Below are positions 9,057 through 20,296 of a DNA stretch of 64,000 nucleotides, piece after piece. The notes under the pieces were generated by a model. It had not been told where the DNA came from, did no database searches, and worked only from the letters and a program-made list of their open reading frames with translations. The position numbers and the translations under genes were made by a program. Numbering within the stretch: the stretch's first letter is position 1; each line of letters opens with the position of its first letter. Source of the stretch: Notamacropus eugenii (Eukaryota > Chordata > Mammalia > Diprotodontia > Macropodidae); assembly GCF_028372415.1 (NCBI RefSeq), contig NC_092872.1, forward strand, positions 514,724,224 to 514,788,223, given 5' to 3'.

Positions 9057-12000
9057 AGAGCCAGGATGGTAGAGAAAAGGCAATGACTTGCCTGAGCTCT
9101 CCCCCAAACCCATTCTAAAACCTTTAAATAATGCAATAAAATAATTTCTGGAGCAGCAGAACTCACAAAAAGATGGAGTGAAATATTTTCCAGCCAAAGA
9201 CAACTTCTAAGGTCAGCAGGAAAGGTCTGTCACACCCAAGTGAGAGTGGAGTACAGTCCAGCACAGGCCATGGCAGCACAGACTCAGCCTCAGCAAACCA
9301 GGAGCAGGCCTTGGTAGCCATTGAATCAATAGTGGCAGTGGCAGCAGCAGAGGCTGCTTCCAGAGATCTGAGCCCACAATACCAGTTGTTCAACTGGCCA
9401 AAAGGAGATCTATAGGGATCTCTTTGCTAGCACTGTGCAGGACTCTGTTGCTTTGCCCATACTCGTTTCCAAGTCACAGTCCTTGGGGACAGTCCCAGGG
9501 TGATGAGGGGCACAAGGACACTAGAGCTTATGGCCTTAGTGGAACAGGAATCATCTCACGGTTTCAGGACAGAAAAGAGTGCTTATGGTCATTCATGGAT
9601 CAGAGAACTGGCTAGAAGAGTAGGAAACACAACTTTCCTTATATCATACTACCTTGAAAGAACCAAAAAGTTACAGATCCCTAAAAGTATCTCTGAAAAC
9701 AGATGGACAAAACCCCTGAACACTGGGAGAGTGTGCCCCCACCCCCACCATGGAAGTAGAGTCCTACTTTAACAAAGAGTTAAAAATCAAGAAATAGACT
9801 GGAAATGAGCAAACAACATAAAAAAAAATTCTGAACATAGAAACTTACTATGGTGTCAAGAAAAATCAAAACGCACACTCAGAAGAAGATACTAAAGTCA
9901 AAGCTCCTACATCCAAAGCCTCTAAGAAAAATATGAATTGGTCTCAGGTCATGGAAGAGCTCAAAAAGGATTCTGAAAATTAAGTAAGAGAAGTAGAGGA
10001 AAAATTAGGAAGAGAAATGAGAATGATGCAAGCAATTCATGAAAAATGAGTCAACAGCTTGGTAAAGGAGACATAAAAAGTCACTGAAGAAAATATGGTA
10101 AAAGAGGTCCAAAAAGCCAATGAGGAGAAAAATGTTTTAAAAAGCAGTTGGCCAAAAGGAAAAAGAGGCACTATTCACTGAAGAAGAAAAAAAAAACTTC
10201 TTTAAAAAATGCAATTGGCCAAATGGAAAGGAGGTACAAAAGCTCACCGAAGAAAATAATTCCTTAAAAACCTTAAATTAAAAATTCCTTAAAAAAGACT
10301 TGAACTCCAGGGAAGACAAAAAGGGAGAAGGGAGAAAGAAAAGCATGGGGGACGTGGAGAGGAATAGGATGGAGAGAATGACATAGAAAGTAATCGTAAC
10401 TGTTAATGTGAATGAACTCCCCCATAAAATGGAAGTGGATAGCAGAATGGATTAAAATTCATAATCTTACAATATGTTGTTTACAAGAAACACATTTGAA
10501 GCAGAAGGATACACACAGGGTAAAGCTAAAATGCTGGAGTAAAATATACTATGCTTCCGCTGAAATAAAAAAAAGCAGGAGTAGCAATCCTGATCTCAAC
10601 AAAGCAAAAGCAAAAATAGATCTAATTAAAAGAGATAAAGAATTTAGCTACATCCTGCTTATATATTATACACCAAGTGACATAGCAACCAGATTCTTAG
10701 AGGAGGAGAAGATAACAGAGTTACAGGAAGAAATGGAAAGCAAAGCTATACTAGTTGGGCACCTCAGCCTCCTCCTCTCTGAACTAGATAAATCTAACCA
10801 CAAAATAAACAAGAAAGAAGTTAAGGGGGTGAATATAATTTTTAAAAAAGTTAGATATGGTAGACCTCTGGAGGAAATTGAATGGGAATAGAAAGGAATA
10901 TACATTCTTCTAAGTGAGACATGACACCTACAGAAAAATTGACCATATACTATGGCATAAAAACTTCACAGTCCAATGCAGAAAGGCAGAAATATTAATT
11001 GTATCCTTTTCAGATCATAATGCAATAAAAATTATATGTAATAAAGAACCATGGAAAGATAGACTAGAAATTATTTGGAAACTAAATAATCTAATCCTAA
11101 AGAATGAGTAGATCAAACAACAAATCATAGAAATAATCAATAACTTTGTACAAGAGAATGACAGTAATGAAACAATATATCAAATCTTATGGGATACAGT
11201 GAAAGCAGTTCTTAGAATAAGTTTTATATCTTTAAAGGTAACTTATAGGAATAAACTAGAGAAAGAGGAGACCAATGAATTGGTCGTGTAACTAAAAAAG
11301 CTAGAAAAAGAACAAATTAAAAATCCTCAATTAAATACCAATTTAGAAATATTGAAAACCAAATGAGAGATTTAAAAAATGGAAATTAAGAGCTGATTTT
11401 ATGAAAAATAGATAAACTTTTGACTAATTTGATTAGAAAGAAGGAGAAAACCAAATTACTGGTATCAAAAATGAAAATTGTGAATTTACCGCTAATGAAG
11501 AGGAAATTAAAACAATAATTAGGAACTATTTGGCCCAACTGTATGCCAATAAATTTGATAATGTTAGTGAAATGAGCAAATATTTACAAAAATATAAATT
11601 GCCCAGATTAACAGAAGAGGAAATAAAATACTTAAACAAACCCATTTCAGAAAAAAAAATTGAACAAGCCATCAATGAACTCCTAGGAAGAAATCTCCAG
11701 GGCCAGATGGATTTACAAGGGAATTCTAATACAATATAGACTATTGGGGAAACTAGGCAAAGAAGGAGTCCTACCAAATTCTTTTTATGATATAAATATG
11801 GTACTGATACCTAACCAAGGAAGATTCAAAACAGAGAAAAAAAATTACAGACCAATTTTCCTAATGAATATAGATACAAACATTTAAAATAAAATATTAG
11901 CAAAAAGATTACAGCAACTTATAGTGAAAATAATACACTATAACCAGATAGGATTTATACCAGGAATGTAGGACTGACTCAATATTAGGAAAACTATCAA

Positions 12001-12418
12001 CATAATTGACCATATCAACAAGAAAACTAACAGAAACCATATGATTATATCAATAGATGCAGAAAAAGCTTTTGACAAAATATAACACCCATTTCCATTA
12101 AAAATACCAGAAAGCATAGGAATCAATGGAATCCTGTTCACATCCAGAAAAAGGACTATAGAGTCTGAATGCATATTGAAGCATTTTTATTTGCTCTCTC
12201 TCTCTTTTCTTTTCTCTTGTCGTTTCTCCCATTGGTTCTAATTCTTTTTTACAACACGACTAGTGTGAGAATTGGTTCAATATAAATGTATATGGAGAGC
12301 CTATATCAAATTACATGCCATCTTGGGGTGGGGGAGGGGAGAAATGGGGAGAAAATTTAGAACTCAAAATCTTATGGAAATGAATGCTTAAAACTAAAAA
12401 TAAATTTTTTTAAAAAAT
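9057..12418 (+). mobile_element. L1 with 5' UTR, ORF1, partial EN and RT, internally deleted
   Basis: This is the most complete L1, about 3.36 kb. The 5' UTR starts at agccaggatggtag and runs to about 9,780. An ORF1 coiled-coil remnant (Lys/Glu-rich, several stops) lies at 9,790-10,300. EN begins near 10,412: a CLQETHL motif is readable, the expected GDLN site reads GHLS near 10,758, and SDHNAIKI lies near 11,013-11,036. RT fingers and palm follow up to [10 protein letters not shown] (motif A) near 12,050-12,080. Then the sequence jumps into the 3' UTR at about 12,135, so RT motif C (YADD) and the C terminus are deleted. It ends in an A-rich tail. It is inactive. Confidence 0.92.
10412..11111 (+). 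pseudogene. L1 ORF2 endonuclease domain remnant
   Basis: Two open stretches (10,412-10,891 and 10,914-11,111) cover most of an APE-type endonuclease. Seen: the CLQETHL signature containing the catalytic Glu, a degraded VGDLN motif (Asp replaced by His), KIDHIL, and SDHNAIKI with the catalytic Asp-His pair. A stop and frameshift separate the halves. It nicks target DNA in active elements; here it cannot work. Confidence 0.85.
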
Positions 12419-12720
12419 TAGAATTGAGCAAATGGAAGCTAATGACTTTATGAGAAATCAAGAAACAATAAATAAAACTAAAAGAATGAAGAAATAGAAG
12501 ATGACATGAAATATTTCACTGGAAAAACAACTGACCTGGAAAATAGATCCAGGAGAGACAATTTAAAAATTATTGGACTATCTGAAAATCATGATAAAAA
12601 AAGAAACTAGACATCATCTTTCAAGAAATTATTAAAGAAAACTGCCCTAATATTCTAGAATCAGGGAACAAAATAGAAATTGAAAGAATCCACCAATTAC
12701 TTCCTGACAGAGATCTCAAA

Positions 12721-12966
12721 ATGAAAACTCCCAGAAATATCACAGCCAAATTTCAGAGCTCCCAGGTTAAAGAGGAAATATTACAGAAAGAAACAGTGCA
12801 AGTATCATCTAGCCATAGTCAAGATAACACAAGATTTAGCGATTTCTACATTAAAGGATTGGAGGCCTTGGAATATGATATCCTGGAGGGTAACAGAGTT
12901 AGGATTATAACCAATCCAGAAAAACTGAGTATAATCCTTCAGGGGCAAAAAATAGACATTCAATGA
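12721..12966 (+). pseudogene. L1 ORF1 C-terminal domain remnant
   Basis: An 81-codon open stretch reads KTPRNITAKFQSSQVKEEIL near its start, which matches the C-terminal region of L1 ORF1p, the RNA-binding chaperone. Upstream ORF1 sequence (12,419-12,720) has stops. The end reads into spacer sequence. Confidence 0.75.
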
Positions 12967-13262
12967 AATAGAGGACTTTCATACATTCTTGATGAAAAGA
13001 CCAGACCTGAATAGAAAATTTGACTTTCAAATATAACACTCAAGAGAAATCTATAGGAAAGAAGTAGGGGAAGGGAATAAAAGGTGGGAATGACAGATTG
13101 GAAAAGGGGATAGTCAGTAGCAAAAACACTTTTAGGAGGGACAGTGTGAAAGGAGAGAGAGAATAGAATAAAGGGAAGGAAATAGGATGGAGGGAAGTAC
13201 AGCTAGAAATAGTAACTGTCAAAAAAATTTTGAAGTAAGTTTCTCTAATAAAGGCCTCATTT

Positions 13263-14138
13263 ATTGAAAATCATTTCATTTTGTTCCTTTCATTTTAGCT
13301 AAAAAAACTTTCCCCCCCTTTTTGGCTGTGTTTCCATAACAATCACAGGTATCTCCATGCTTGGATAGATTTCTTTGCATTCTTGGCTCCCATTAACTAG
13401 AGAGAAAAGTAGGCTTTATTTCGGGGAAACTTATGCCTATGCACAGATAGGCTTTCTATGATTGTTTGTTTTTTAAACTATCTCAACAAGTCAACTTGCC
13501 CTCCCCAAAGTTTGACTGGTTTCTGGATGTCAAATCCCAGGCCAGGGCAGGTCATAGACTGTCTTTCTAGGGAAAAAAAAAATGTAGCCTTCTGGGGCAA
13601 CTAAATCTCTCCTGAGACTGATGCGCCCTCTTCTCCCTTCCACCCATTTGGAAAGTCATGCCTTGCCACCTGGAGACTGTTTGCCAGTGCCTCCGATGTT
13701 GGCAAAGTACTGAATGACCTTCTTGGTATTTTCAGTCTTGCCAGCACCAGATTTTCCACTAGAGATTGAAAAAGAAACAGAGGCCCATGAAGAACCAGGA
13801 GACAGAAAGCACCATCACTATAACAGCAGCAGCCAGGATTCATATCAAGAAAGGCCATCCTTCCTAGTATCTCCTTAGTAGAATACAAGCTATGTGAGGG
13901 TGAGAGACTTTTTTTTTTTTTTCAAATAATTCTTCGTATTCCCAGCACCTCCATACTGAGAATAATGATAGGCAGGAGGGTGATCAGAGTGCTCCACTAA
14001 TAACTTTATGAAGTCAGGAGAAAGTATAAGGCCTCCATCACCAGTGTGGTCAGTGCCAGGAAGACCTCAATGTAAATTTTTATTGTGAGCATTCACATCT
14101 TGGAAATCAATAAATACTATGAATTAAGAAAAAAAAAA
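13263..14138 (+). mobile_element. Retroposed polyadenylated transcript (876 bp) inserted in L1
   Basis: The insert is bounded by a perfect 16-bp duplication, aataaaggcctcattt, at 13,247-13,262 and 14,139-14,154. Its 3' end has an AATAAA signal at 14,109-14,114 and a poly(A) run from about 14,128 to 14,140. The left junction (ct before aataaa) resembles an L1 endonuclease site. The insert carries no L1 or SINE head. It holds a myosin exon on the opposite strand, with its splice-site context, and an L2-like fragment at 13,870-13,975. I infer that an unspliced antisense RNA from a myosin gene was copied by L1 enzymes. Confidence 0.88.
13662..13758 (-). pseudogene. Myosin heavy chain P-loop exon relic
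   Basis: On the minus strand 32 uninterrupted codons encode the myosin motor P-loop: GKSGAGKTENTKKVIQYFA, followed by NIGGTGKQSPGGK. The family signature is GESGAGKT, which binds ATP phosphate; here Glu reads Lys. A pyrimidine tract ending in ctag lies directly before the exon on the minus strand, and AAG followed by gc lies after it, where gt would be expected. This is therefore a genomic exon with intron flanks, about 97 bp. The residues after the P-loop recall the masticatory myosin MYH16, but that paralogue call is from memory and unsure. Confidence 0.88.
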
Positions 14139-15164
14139 AATAAAGGCCTCATTTCTCAAACATATAAAGAACTGAGTCAAATTAAAAAAAACAAGAGCCA
14201 TTCCTCAATTGATAAATGATCAAAAGATGAGAAGCTTTCAGATGAAGTAATCAAAGTTATCTATAGCCATATGAAAAAAATGCTCTAACTCACTATTCAT
14301 TGGAGAAATGCATATTAAATAAATTCTGAGGCACTACCTCATACCTATTAGACTGGCTAATAGGACAAAAAAGGAAAATGACAAATGGTGGAGGGGATGT
14401 GGGAAAAATGAGATATTAATACACCGTTGGTGGAGTTGTGAACCGACTCAACCATTCTGTAGAGCAATTTGGAACTATGCCTGAAGGGCTATAAAACCCT
14501 TTGACCTAGCAATACCACTACTAGGTTTATATTCAAAAAGAGATACAAAACAAAAAGAAAAAGGACCTATATATACAAAAATATTCATAGCACTTCTTTT
14601 CCAGTGGCACTGAATTGGAAATTGAGGGGATACCCATCAACTGGGGAATGACTGCACAAATTGTGGTGTGTGATTATAATGGAATACTATTGTGCTATAA
14701 GAAATGATGAGCAATATGCTCTCAGAAAAACCTGGACAGACTTACATGAGTTGATGCAAAGTGAAATGCACTGTGTTCAAAGTAATAGCAATATTATAAG
14801 ATGATCAACTGTTAATAACTTAGCTATCCTCAGTGACACAAAGGTCCAAGACAACTCTAAAGGATTTATAATGAAAAATGCTATCTATACCCAGAGAAAG
14901 AACCAATTGAATCAGTACTTATTTTACTTTTTAAATTTCTCTTGAGGTATTTTTTTGTCTATGTGTTCTTTCACAACAGGACTGATATGGAAATGTTTTG
15001 CATGACTACACATGTATAACCTATACGAAATTGCTTGCCTTTTCAATGTGGGGGTGGGGGTAGAGAGGGAAGAAGGGAGAGAATTTGGAACTCAAAGTGT
15101 TAAAAACAAATGTTAAAAATTGTTTTTATATGTAACTGGGGAAAATAAAATACTAAATAATGTT

Positions 15165-15598
15165 TTAATCTACTAATAAGAATGTATTAAGCAGCTACAA
15201 TGTACAAGGTACTAGGGGTTGCTAAACTTTGGGGATTCAAAGAAAGGCAAAAACATGGTCATTCCCAGAAACAGTGCTAAGCATTCAGGATACAAAGAAA
15301 GGGGAAAAAAGTCTCTGTATTCAAGGAACTTACATTCTCATGGTGGGGAGGGAGACATCATATGAACAACTAAATAAATGGAAAATACATCCAGAATAAA
15401 TGGAAAGTAATTGGAACAGGGAAGGCATCCGCAGTTGGGGACATGAGGAAAAGCCTCCCCCAAAAAAGTGGGCTTTGATCAGAGTCTTGAAGGAAGCCAG
15501 GAGGCAGGAGATGAAAGAGCTGAGCATTCTAGGCATTTCAGTCAGTGAAAACACATGGAGTGGGGAGATGGAGTACCATGTTTAAGGAAAAGCAGGTA
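15165..15598 (-). mobile_element. L2-clade LINE 3' region
   Basis: The complement of an L2 3' region: agaatgtattaagcagctac, tacaatgtacaaggtactag, then ggaacttacattctcatgg, gtcttgaaggaagccaggag and tctaggcatttcagtcagtg. A second, similar copy follows at once. Confidence 0.85.
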
Positions 15599-15599
15599 G

Positions 15600-15925
15600 G
15601 TTTCTGGGGATATAAAGAATGGTGGGGAAAAAACAGTCCCTTCTTCAAGAAGCTTATAGTCTAATGGAAGAGACAACATGCAAACAAGTATGGACAAACA
15701 AGCTATAAACAGGATAAAGTGGAAGAAATCAACAGAGGGAAGGCATTGGAAATAAGAGGGATTGGGAAAGGCTTCCTATTGAAGATGGAATTTTAGCTGG
15801 AACTTGAAAGAAGCCAGGAGACAGAGACATTGAGGGAATGTGTTCTAGGCATGGGAGATAGCCAGTGAAATTTCTTGAAGTTGGGAGATGGAACAATTTG
15901 TTCAAGGAACACAAGGAAGCCATAT
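15600..15925 (-). mobile_element. Second L2-clade 3' region in the same orientation
   Basis: It repeats the order of the preceding element: aagaagcttatagtctaatg, caagctataaacaggataaa, gaacttgaaagaagccagga and tctaggcatgggagatagcc. The two could be a local duplication or independent insertions; their divergence suggests independent or very old copies. Confidence 0.85.
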
Positions 15926-15929
15926 TGCT

Positions 15930-16430
15930 TTGAGAGTGTCACATTCATATATCTCCACACTGGCCTACAGTTACTTTCAAATTCAGCAAAAGTGAACAAT
16001 TTCCCTTCCTCTTCCTCAACCCAGAGCCTTTATTCAGATTATTCCCAATGCCTGGAATGCCCTTTATCCCCCCACTCAACTCTGCTGAATTTCTATCCAA
16101 GTATGTAGGAATGATTTTAATTATGTGTGTGCACACACATATCTGTGTCTAATGGTAGCCATGGGGTGGGGAGGGGAGAGGAAAAAAGAAATTTACACGA
16201 TAATTTATTACATATTTAAATAGAATAGCAAGTTATACATAATAGATATGCAGTTTCACATGCAATCATTTTTTCATTATGGTATGCTATAGAAATGCTT
16301 GTTTTATCCCATAAATTTAAAATTAAAATTTTTTTTTAAATCAAGTGTCACCTCATCCAATGAGCCTTGTTTGAATACTCCAGGCAATTATTACCTTTCT
16401 CTCCTAGGAGCATAGAGTTTTTTGCCTATT
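15930..16430 (+). mobile_element. L2-clade LINE 3' region interrupted by L1
   Basis: The left part (15,930-16,104) reads ccaatgcctggaatgccctt and ctgctgaatttctatccaag. The right part (16,338-16,430) continues with tcaagtgtcacctcatccaa, as expected for L2. The L1 tail sits between, with atccaag and aatcaag as likely target duplications. Confidence 0.75.
16105..16337 (+). mobile_element. L1 3' tail inserted in L2
   Basis: A severely 5'-truncated L1 made only of 3' UTR: tctgtgtctaatggtagcca, the block atatgcagtttcacatgcaa, then tgcttgttttatcccataaa and an A/T-rich tail. It belongs to the tail subtype also seen at 0.5 and 47.2 kb. Confidence 0.75.
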
Positions 16431-16431
16431 C

Positions 16432-16535
16432 AATCAAGCCACCAGCATTTACTAAGCACCTAATAAGTGCTAGACACTGTGCTAGACCAGGGGGCAAAAA
16501 TTAAAGAATGAAGCAATCTGTACTCTCTAGGAGTA
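16432..16535 (-). mobile_element. L2-clade LINE 3' end fragment
   Basis: It reads caagccaccagcatttacta, then gcacctaataagtgctagac and actgtgctagac, the complement of the L2 terminus. Confidence 0.7.
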
Positions 16536-16539
16536 GTAT

Positions 16540-16972
16540 AATCTTAAGAGCATTGACTCTGGGATCAAATATTGAGTACAAATCCCAAATCTAATGCTTT
16601 CTAGCTCAATGACCATGGACAAGTTACATTAGCATAGCTGTCATTTCTGTAGTGCATGCTATGTGCCAGGCACTGTATTAAGTCCTTTACAATTATCATC
16701 TCGTTTGATCCTCATGACAACTCTGGGAGACAGGTGCTGTAATTGTCCTCATTTTACAGATTAGGAAACTGAGGCAGACAGGTTAAGTAACTTGTCCAGG
16801 GATCACACAGCCAGTGTCTGAGGCAGGATTTTAAGTCAAGTCTTCCTAACTCTAGCACCATATGTAGTGGTCCACCTACCTTCCTCTATTACCCCCTTGG
16901 GCCTTAGTGTCTTCCCCTGTAAGCAGTTGGACTGGATGCTTCTGAGGTCCCTTCTAACTCTAAATTTATAAA
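16540..16972 (+). mobile_element. CORE-SINE interrupted by an antisense MIR
   Basis: The outer SINE starts at about 16,540 (aatcttaagagcattgactc) and stops at acaagttac near 16,626. It resumes at about 16,883 (gggccttagtgtcttcccct) and ends in cttctaactctaaatttata. An antisense MIR/CORE-SINE fills 16,627-16,882, with tctcgtttgatcctcatgac, gattaggaaactgaggcaga and gatcacacagccagtgtctg. The order of events is outer SINE first, MIR second. Confidence 0.75.
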
Positions 16973-17084
16973 GCTACAAGAGCTAATAATAACATATATA
17001 ACTATGCTGAGTAAATATAAAATAATACATATAAAAAAATGTATTTATGTGGTAGATTGTGCTTGACCTTCACCTTTTATTTTG

Positions 17085-17212
17085 TGTTGTTGTTGTATTT
17101 GTTTTGTTTTTGGGAGGCAGTTGGGGTTAAATGACTTGCCCAAGATCACACATCTAGTAAATGTCTGAGTCTGGATTTGAACTCAGGTCCTTTTAACTTC
17201 AAGGTCAGTCAG
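17085..17212 (-). mobile_element. Marsupial SINE with poly(A) tail, 5' truncated
   Basis: On the + strand it starts with an oligo-T-rich block (complement of the tail), then ggcagttggggttaaatgac, caagatcacacatctagtaa and tttgaactcaggtcctttta. The A-tail suggests L1-dependent copying, unlike the RTE-tailed SINEs. Confidence 0.75.
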
Positions 17213-18015
17213 GGTTTGACCTGCATCTTGAAGGAAAAGAGGGAATCTATGAGGTGGAGGTGAGGAGGAAGGACTTTTCTAAGAACTTGGGGAGGGCTAG
17301 TTTGAAAGCACCAAGAGGAAATATGGAGCATGATGTGTGAGGAACAGAAAGTCCCATTTGACTGCACCAGAGTTCAGGAAAGGAAGTAATGTATAATCAG
17401 TTTGGAAACATAAATTGGCTACAGATTATGAAGGTCTAGAGGATGATGCCTGCATTTATATGTTCTTATAACTTTTACAACCATGCGAAGGATGGATTGG
17501 AGAGATTTGAGTCAGGGAAACCAATTAGGAGACCACTGTAATAGTCTAAGTGAGAGCCGATGAGGACCCAGACTAAGGTGGTTGCTGTTTGAAGAGAGAG
17601 GAGTTGGATGCAAGAGATGTTATGGAGGTAGATGCAACAAGATATGGTAAGTGATTAAATAAGTGGGATTCAAAGATAACACCAAAGTTGTAAACCTGGA
17701 TATCAGGAAGTCTTCCAAAGGAATCAGCAAGTTCAGAAGAGGGGGAAGTTCAGAGAGAAAGATATGAGGACAGTTCTGAACATGCTGAGCTTGAGATACC
17801 CATGGCATTTTCCAGTGTGAAATGTTCAGCTGGCAGTTGGTATAGGTGGGACTAGAGCACAGTAGAGAGAATAAGGCCAAATATATAGGTCTGGAATTTA
17901 TCTGCATAGAGATGATGATTAAAGTGTAATTGCTAATACAGCCAGCAAAGGAATATGAGAGAAAAGAGGGTCCCGGACAACCTTGGGATACACACACAGT
18001 GGGAGAATGTGGTAT
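17213..18015 (-). mobile_element. L2-clade LINE: RT motif C region and 3' part
   Basis: On the minus strand a frame around 17,867-17,935 reads FNHHLYADKFQTYIFG. This matches the RT motif C (LYADD) of L2 elements, with the second Asp changed to Lys; the YAD codons are at 17,900-17,908. Downstream blocks such as the complement of gagaccactgtaatagtcta agree with L2 3' regions elsewhere here. Inactive. Confidence 0.85.
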
Positions 18016-18129
18016 GGATGTTGATCAAATAACACTTCAGGATCTGTGACCTTAGAATTCAAATGTAGTGGTTCCACTCTCATTGATGGAGAAATAGTCT
18101 CATAGAATCTTGAAAGATCCTCCTCTACC

Positions 18130-19890
18130 TCTTCTTTTTATTTGTTGTCACTCCTGCCCTCATACTTGGGGACTTTAACATACATACTGATACTCCATCC
18201 AACACCAGAGTCTCACAAATGTTCAACTTATTTATTTTGCATGACTTCCACTTCTACCCTACCTCAACCACACACAAAGATAGACATATCCTTGATCTTG
18301 CCTTCACCCACAAATGCTCCATTTCCACGTTTGTGAATTCCTTTATTTGATGACAATTTATTGTCCTCCTATCTCTTCTTTTGCCTTGAAACCTAAATCT
18401 CTGCTCTTTGTCCACCCCACTTCCTTCAATCTTTTAACCCCTCACTTCTCTCCCAAGTCATCACACCTATACTTGCTGCACTCTTTTCCTTCCCCCATAT
18501 TGACACCTTGGTGAACTATTTCTACTCTACAATTTCCTCTTCCATTGAGTTCTTGGCCCTCTTATATCACCAATTGTGCCTTGCCAATCTTCAGCCTTGA
18601 ATCACTCCTTTACCCACTGCCTTCAGTTCTGACACATCCTGCTGAATGAATCTGGAAAAAATTTTAAAGCTGTGTTGACTGGGTCAATTACAAATTTATG
18701 TCATATAACCTCAACTGGGCCCTCTCTGGTCCAGCAAGGCAATCCTTTTCATCTCCCTAATTAACTCATTATCCCACTCAACACAGCTGTTCTTCTAAAC
18801 TTTCATTTGTCCTCAAGCATCTCATGGCTCCTTCACTCACCCTCTGAGCTGAGAACCTTGCCTCATATTTTACTGGAAAAAAAATGAGAATATTCATCAA
18901 GAGCTCCCTCTTCATCTCACATCATCCACGTCTTCTACCACTATCTCACATGAAGAAGTAGCCCTTCTCCTTGCCAAGACATACTCCTCCACATACACAA
19001 GGGATCCCATTCCATGCCATCTTCCTGAGCAGATTGCCCCCTCTATCATCGCCCATTCTCATTTATTTTGACCCTCTCTTTGCCTACTGGCTGCTTCCAT
19101 GATACATACAAACATGCCCATATCTCCCCCATCCTCAAAAAATCTTCACTTGATCCATCCATCACTAATAACTATCATCCCACATCTTTCTGGCCTTTTG
19201 GGACAAAATTTTTTCAGGAGTCTGTCTATAGGTGACTCCACTTCTCTTCCTCCAAACCTCTTCCTAACTTTCTATAGTTTGGCTTCTGATCTCATCATTC
19301 AACCAAAACTATTCTTTCTGAAATTACTAATGACCTCTTACTCACCAAATCTAATGGCCTTTTTTCAATCCTCATTCTCCTTGACATTTCTCTGGCCTTA
19401 GACTCTATCCCATCACCCTCTTCTCCTTTTTACTCTCTTCTTCCTGGTTTTTTGTGACATTAATTTCTGCATATATGTGTGTGTGTATCCATATATGTAT
19501 ATAGAAGTACACACACACACACACACAACTTTAGTTCAGGTGCTAATCACTCCATACCTGAACTTGGTCTCCCTAACTCAAGCCTTTTCCAACTCTGATT
19601 CATACAACACTCAGCTGCCAAGGTGATTTTTTTAAAGCACAGACCTGACTACTCCACCTTTCTCCTCAATGAAAAGCAGTGACTTCCTATCATCTCCAGG
19701 AGCAAACAGAGTCTCCATTTGGGAGTTTAAAATTCTACATAGCATGGCTCCCTCCCATCTTCCCAGCTTTCATATACCTTATGCATTCTATGATCCAGCT
19801 ACGCTGGCTTACCTAAGATTCTTAGAAAACTACATTCTTTCTCCCATTTCCATTCCTTTGCACTGATGGTTCCCCATGCCTGGAACGATC
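18130..19890 (+). mobile_element. L2-clade LINE: EN end, RT start and 3' region
   Basis: Frame-broken coding sequence reads LGDFNIHTDTPSNTRVSQMF from 18,165, the endonuclease GDFN.H motif. Later it reads HAHISPILKK and SSLDPSITNNYHPTSFWPF (RT blocks near 19,120-19,200) and TNDLLL with LLDISLALDS (degraded motif A, near 19,340-19,405). The 3' half resumes at about 19,530 and includes ccatgcctggaacgatcctt near 19,875. Numerous stops make it inactive. Confidence 0.88.
19470..19528. repeat. TG/TA and CA microsatellite
   Basis: Alternating TG and TA units followed by a pure (CA)10-type tract, lying between the RT part and the 3' part of the surrounding L2. Confidence 0.9.
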
Positions 19891-20034
19891 CTTATGATTA
19901 TCAATTGATACCAATTAAGCAGAGTGGCAGTGTAAGAGTATTTGGTACAAAACAACCTCCCCAAACTGATATACTCCCAGAAGTAAATATAAAGTCCAAG
20001 GGAAAGTATGTGTGTGTTCATGCCATCAGAGATA

Positions 20035-20160
20035 TGACTTGCACTTGACTTTGTTTTAAATGAAGGAGGGCTGTGCAGGTCACCAGCCTCACTTCTCCTC
20101 CAGAGCCATGTGAATCCAACGACCAGATATTCATCAGGATGACTAGACATGACCCAGGAT
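20035..20160 (-). mobile_element. Unclassified repeat R1 (copy 1)
   Basis: It shares long stretches with 36,965-37,170: catgacttgcact-like, gagggctgtgcaggtcacca, agatattcatcaggatgact and gacccaggatg. A further part is at 60,893-60,962 and a + copy near 35,560-35,790. I do not know its official name. It ends where an A-tailed SINE begins. Confidence 0.6.
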
Positions 20161-20296
20161 GAGGCAATTGGGGTTAAGTGACTTGCCCAAGGTCACACAG
20201 CTAGTGAGTCTCAAGTGTCTGAGGTGACATTTGAACTCAGGTCCTCCTGACTCCTGCACTGGTGCTTTATCCACAGCACCACCTAGCTGCCCTGCA
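20161..20296 (-). mobile_element. Marsupial A-tailed SINE
   Basis: A well preserved antisense copy: ggcaattggggttaagtgac, ggtcacacagctagtgagtc, gaactcaggtcctcctgact and tccacagcaccacctagctg. It is inserted at the edge of R1. Confidence 0.85.

Larger units (their letters stand above)
12419..15160 (+). mobile_element. L1 with ORF1 and 3' end but almost no ORF2, split by a retrocopy
   Basis: The copy starts inside ORF1 (12,419-12,965) and continues through the ORF1-ORF2 spacer to 13,262. After the insert at 13,263-14,138 it resumes near 14,155 in the C-terminal part of ORF2 (aactgagtcaaattaaaaaa). It reaches the 3' UTR and tail (gtaactggggaaaataaaat) near 15,150. The EN and most RT sequence is absent. 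The spacer reads straight into the ORF2 C-terminal region across the target-site duplication, so the ORF2 deletion predates the insert. Confidence 0.9.

Noticed and set aside
17620-17997. 125-codon minus-strand frame as a host gene
   Set aside because: It is an L2 RT remnant in a mixed frame; the adjacent frame gives the LYADK motif.
18142-19866. Several Ser/Leu/Pro-rich frames that look like short proteins
   Set aside because: They are wrong-frame or frame-broken translations of the L2 LINE; the correct EN and RT motifs lie in other frames.
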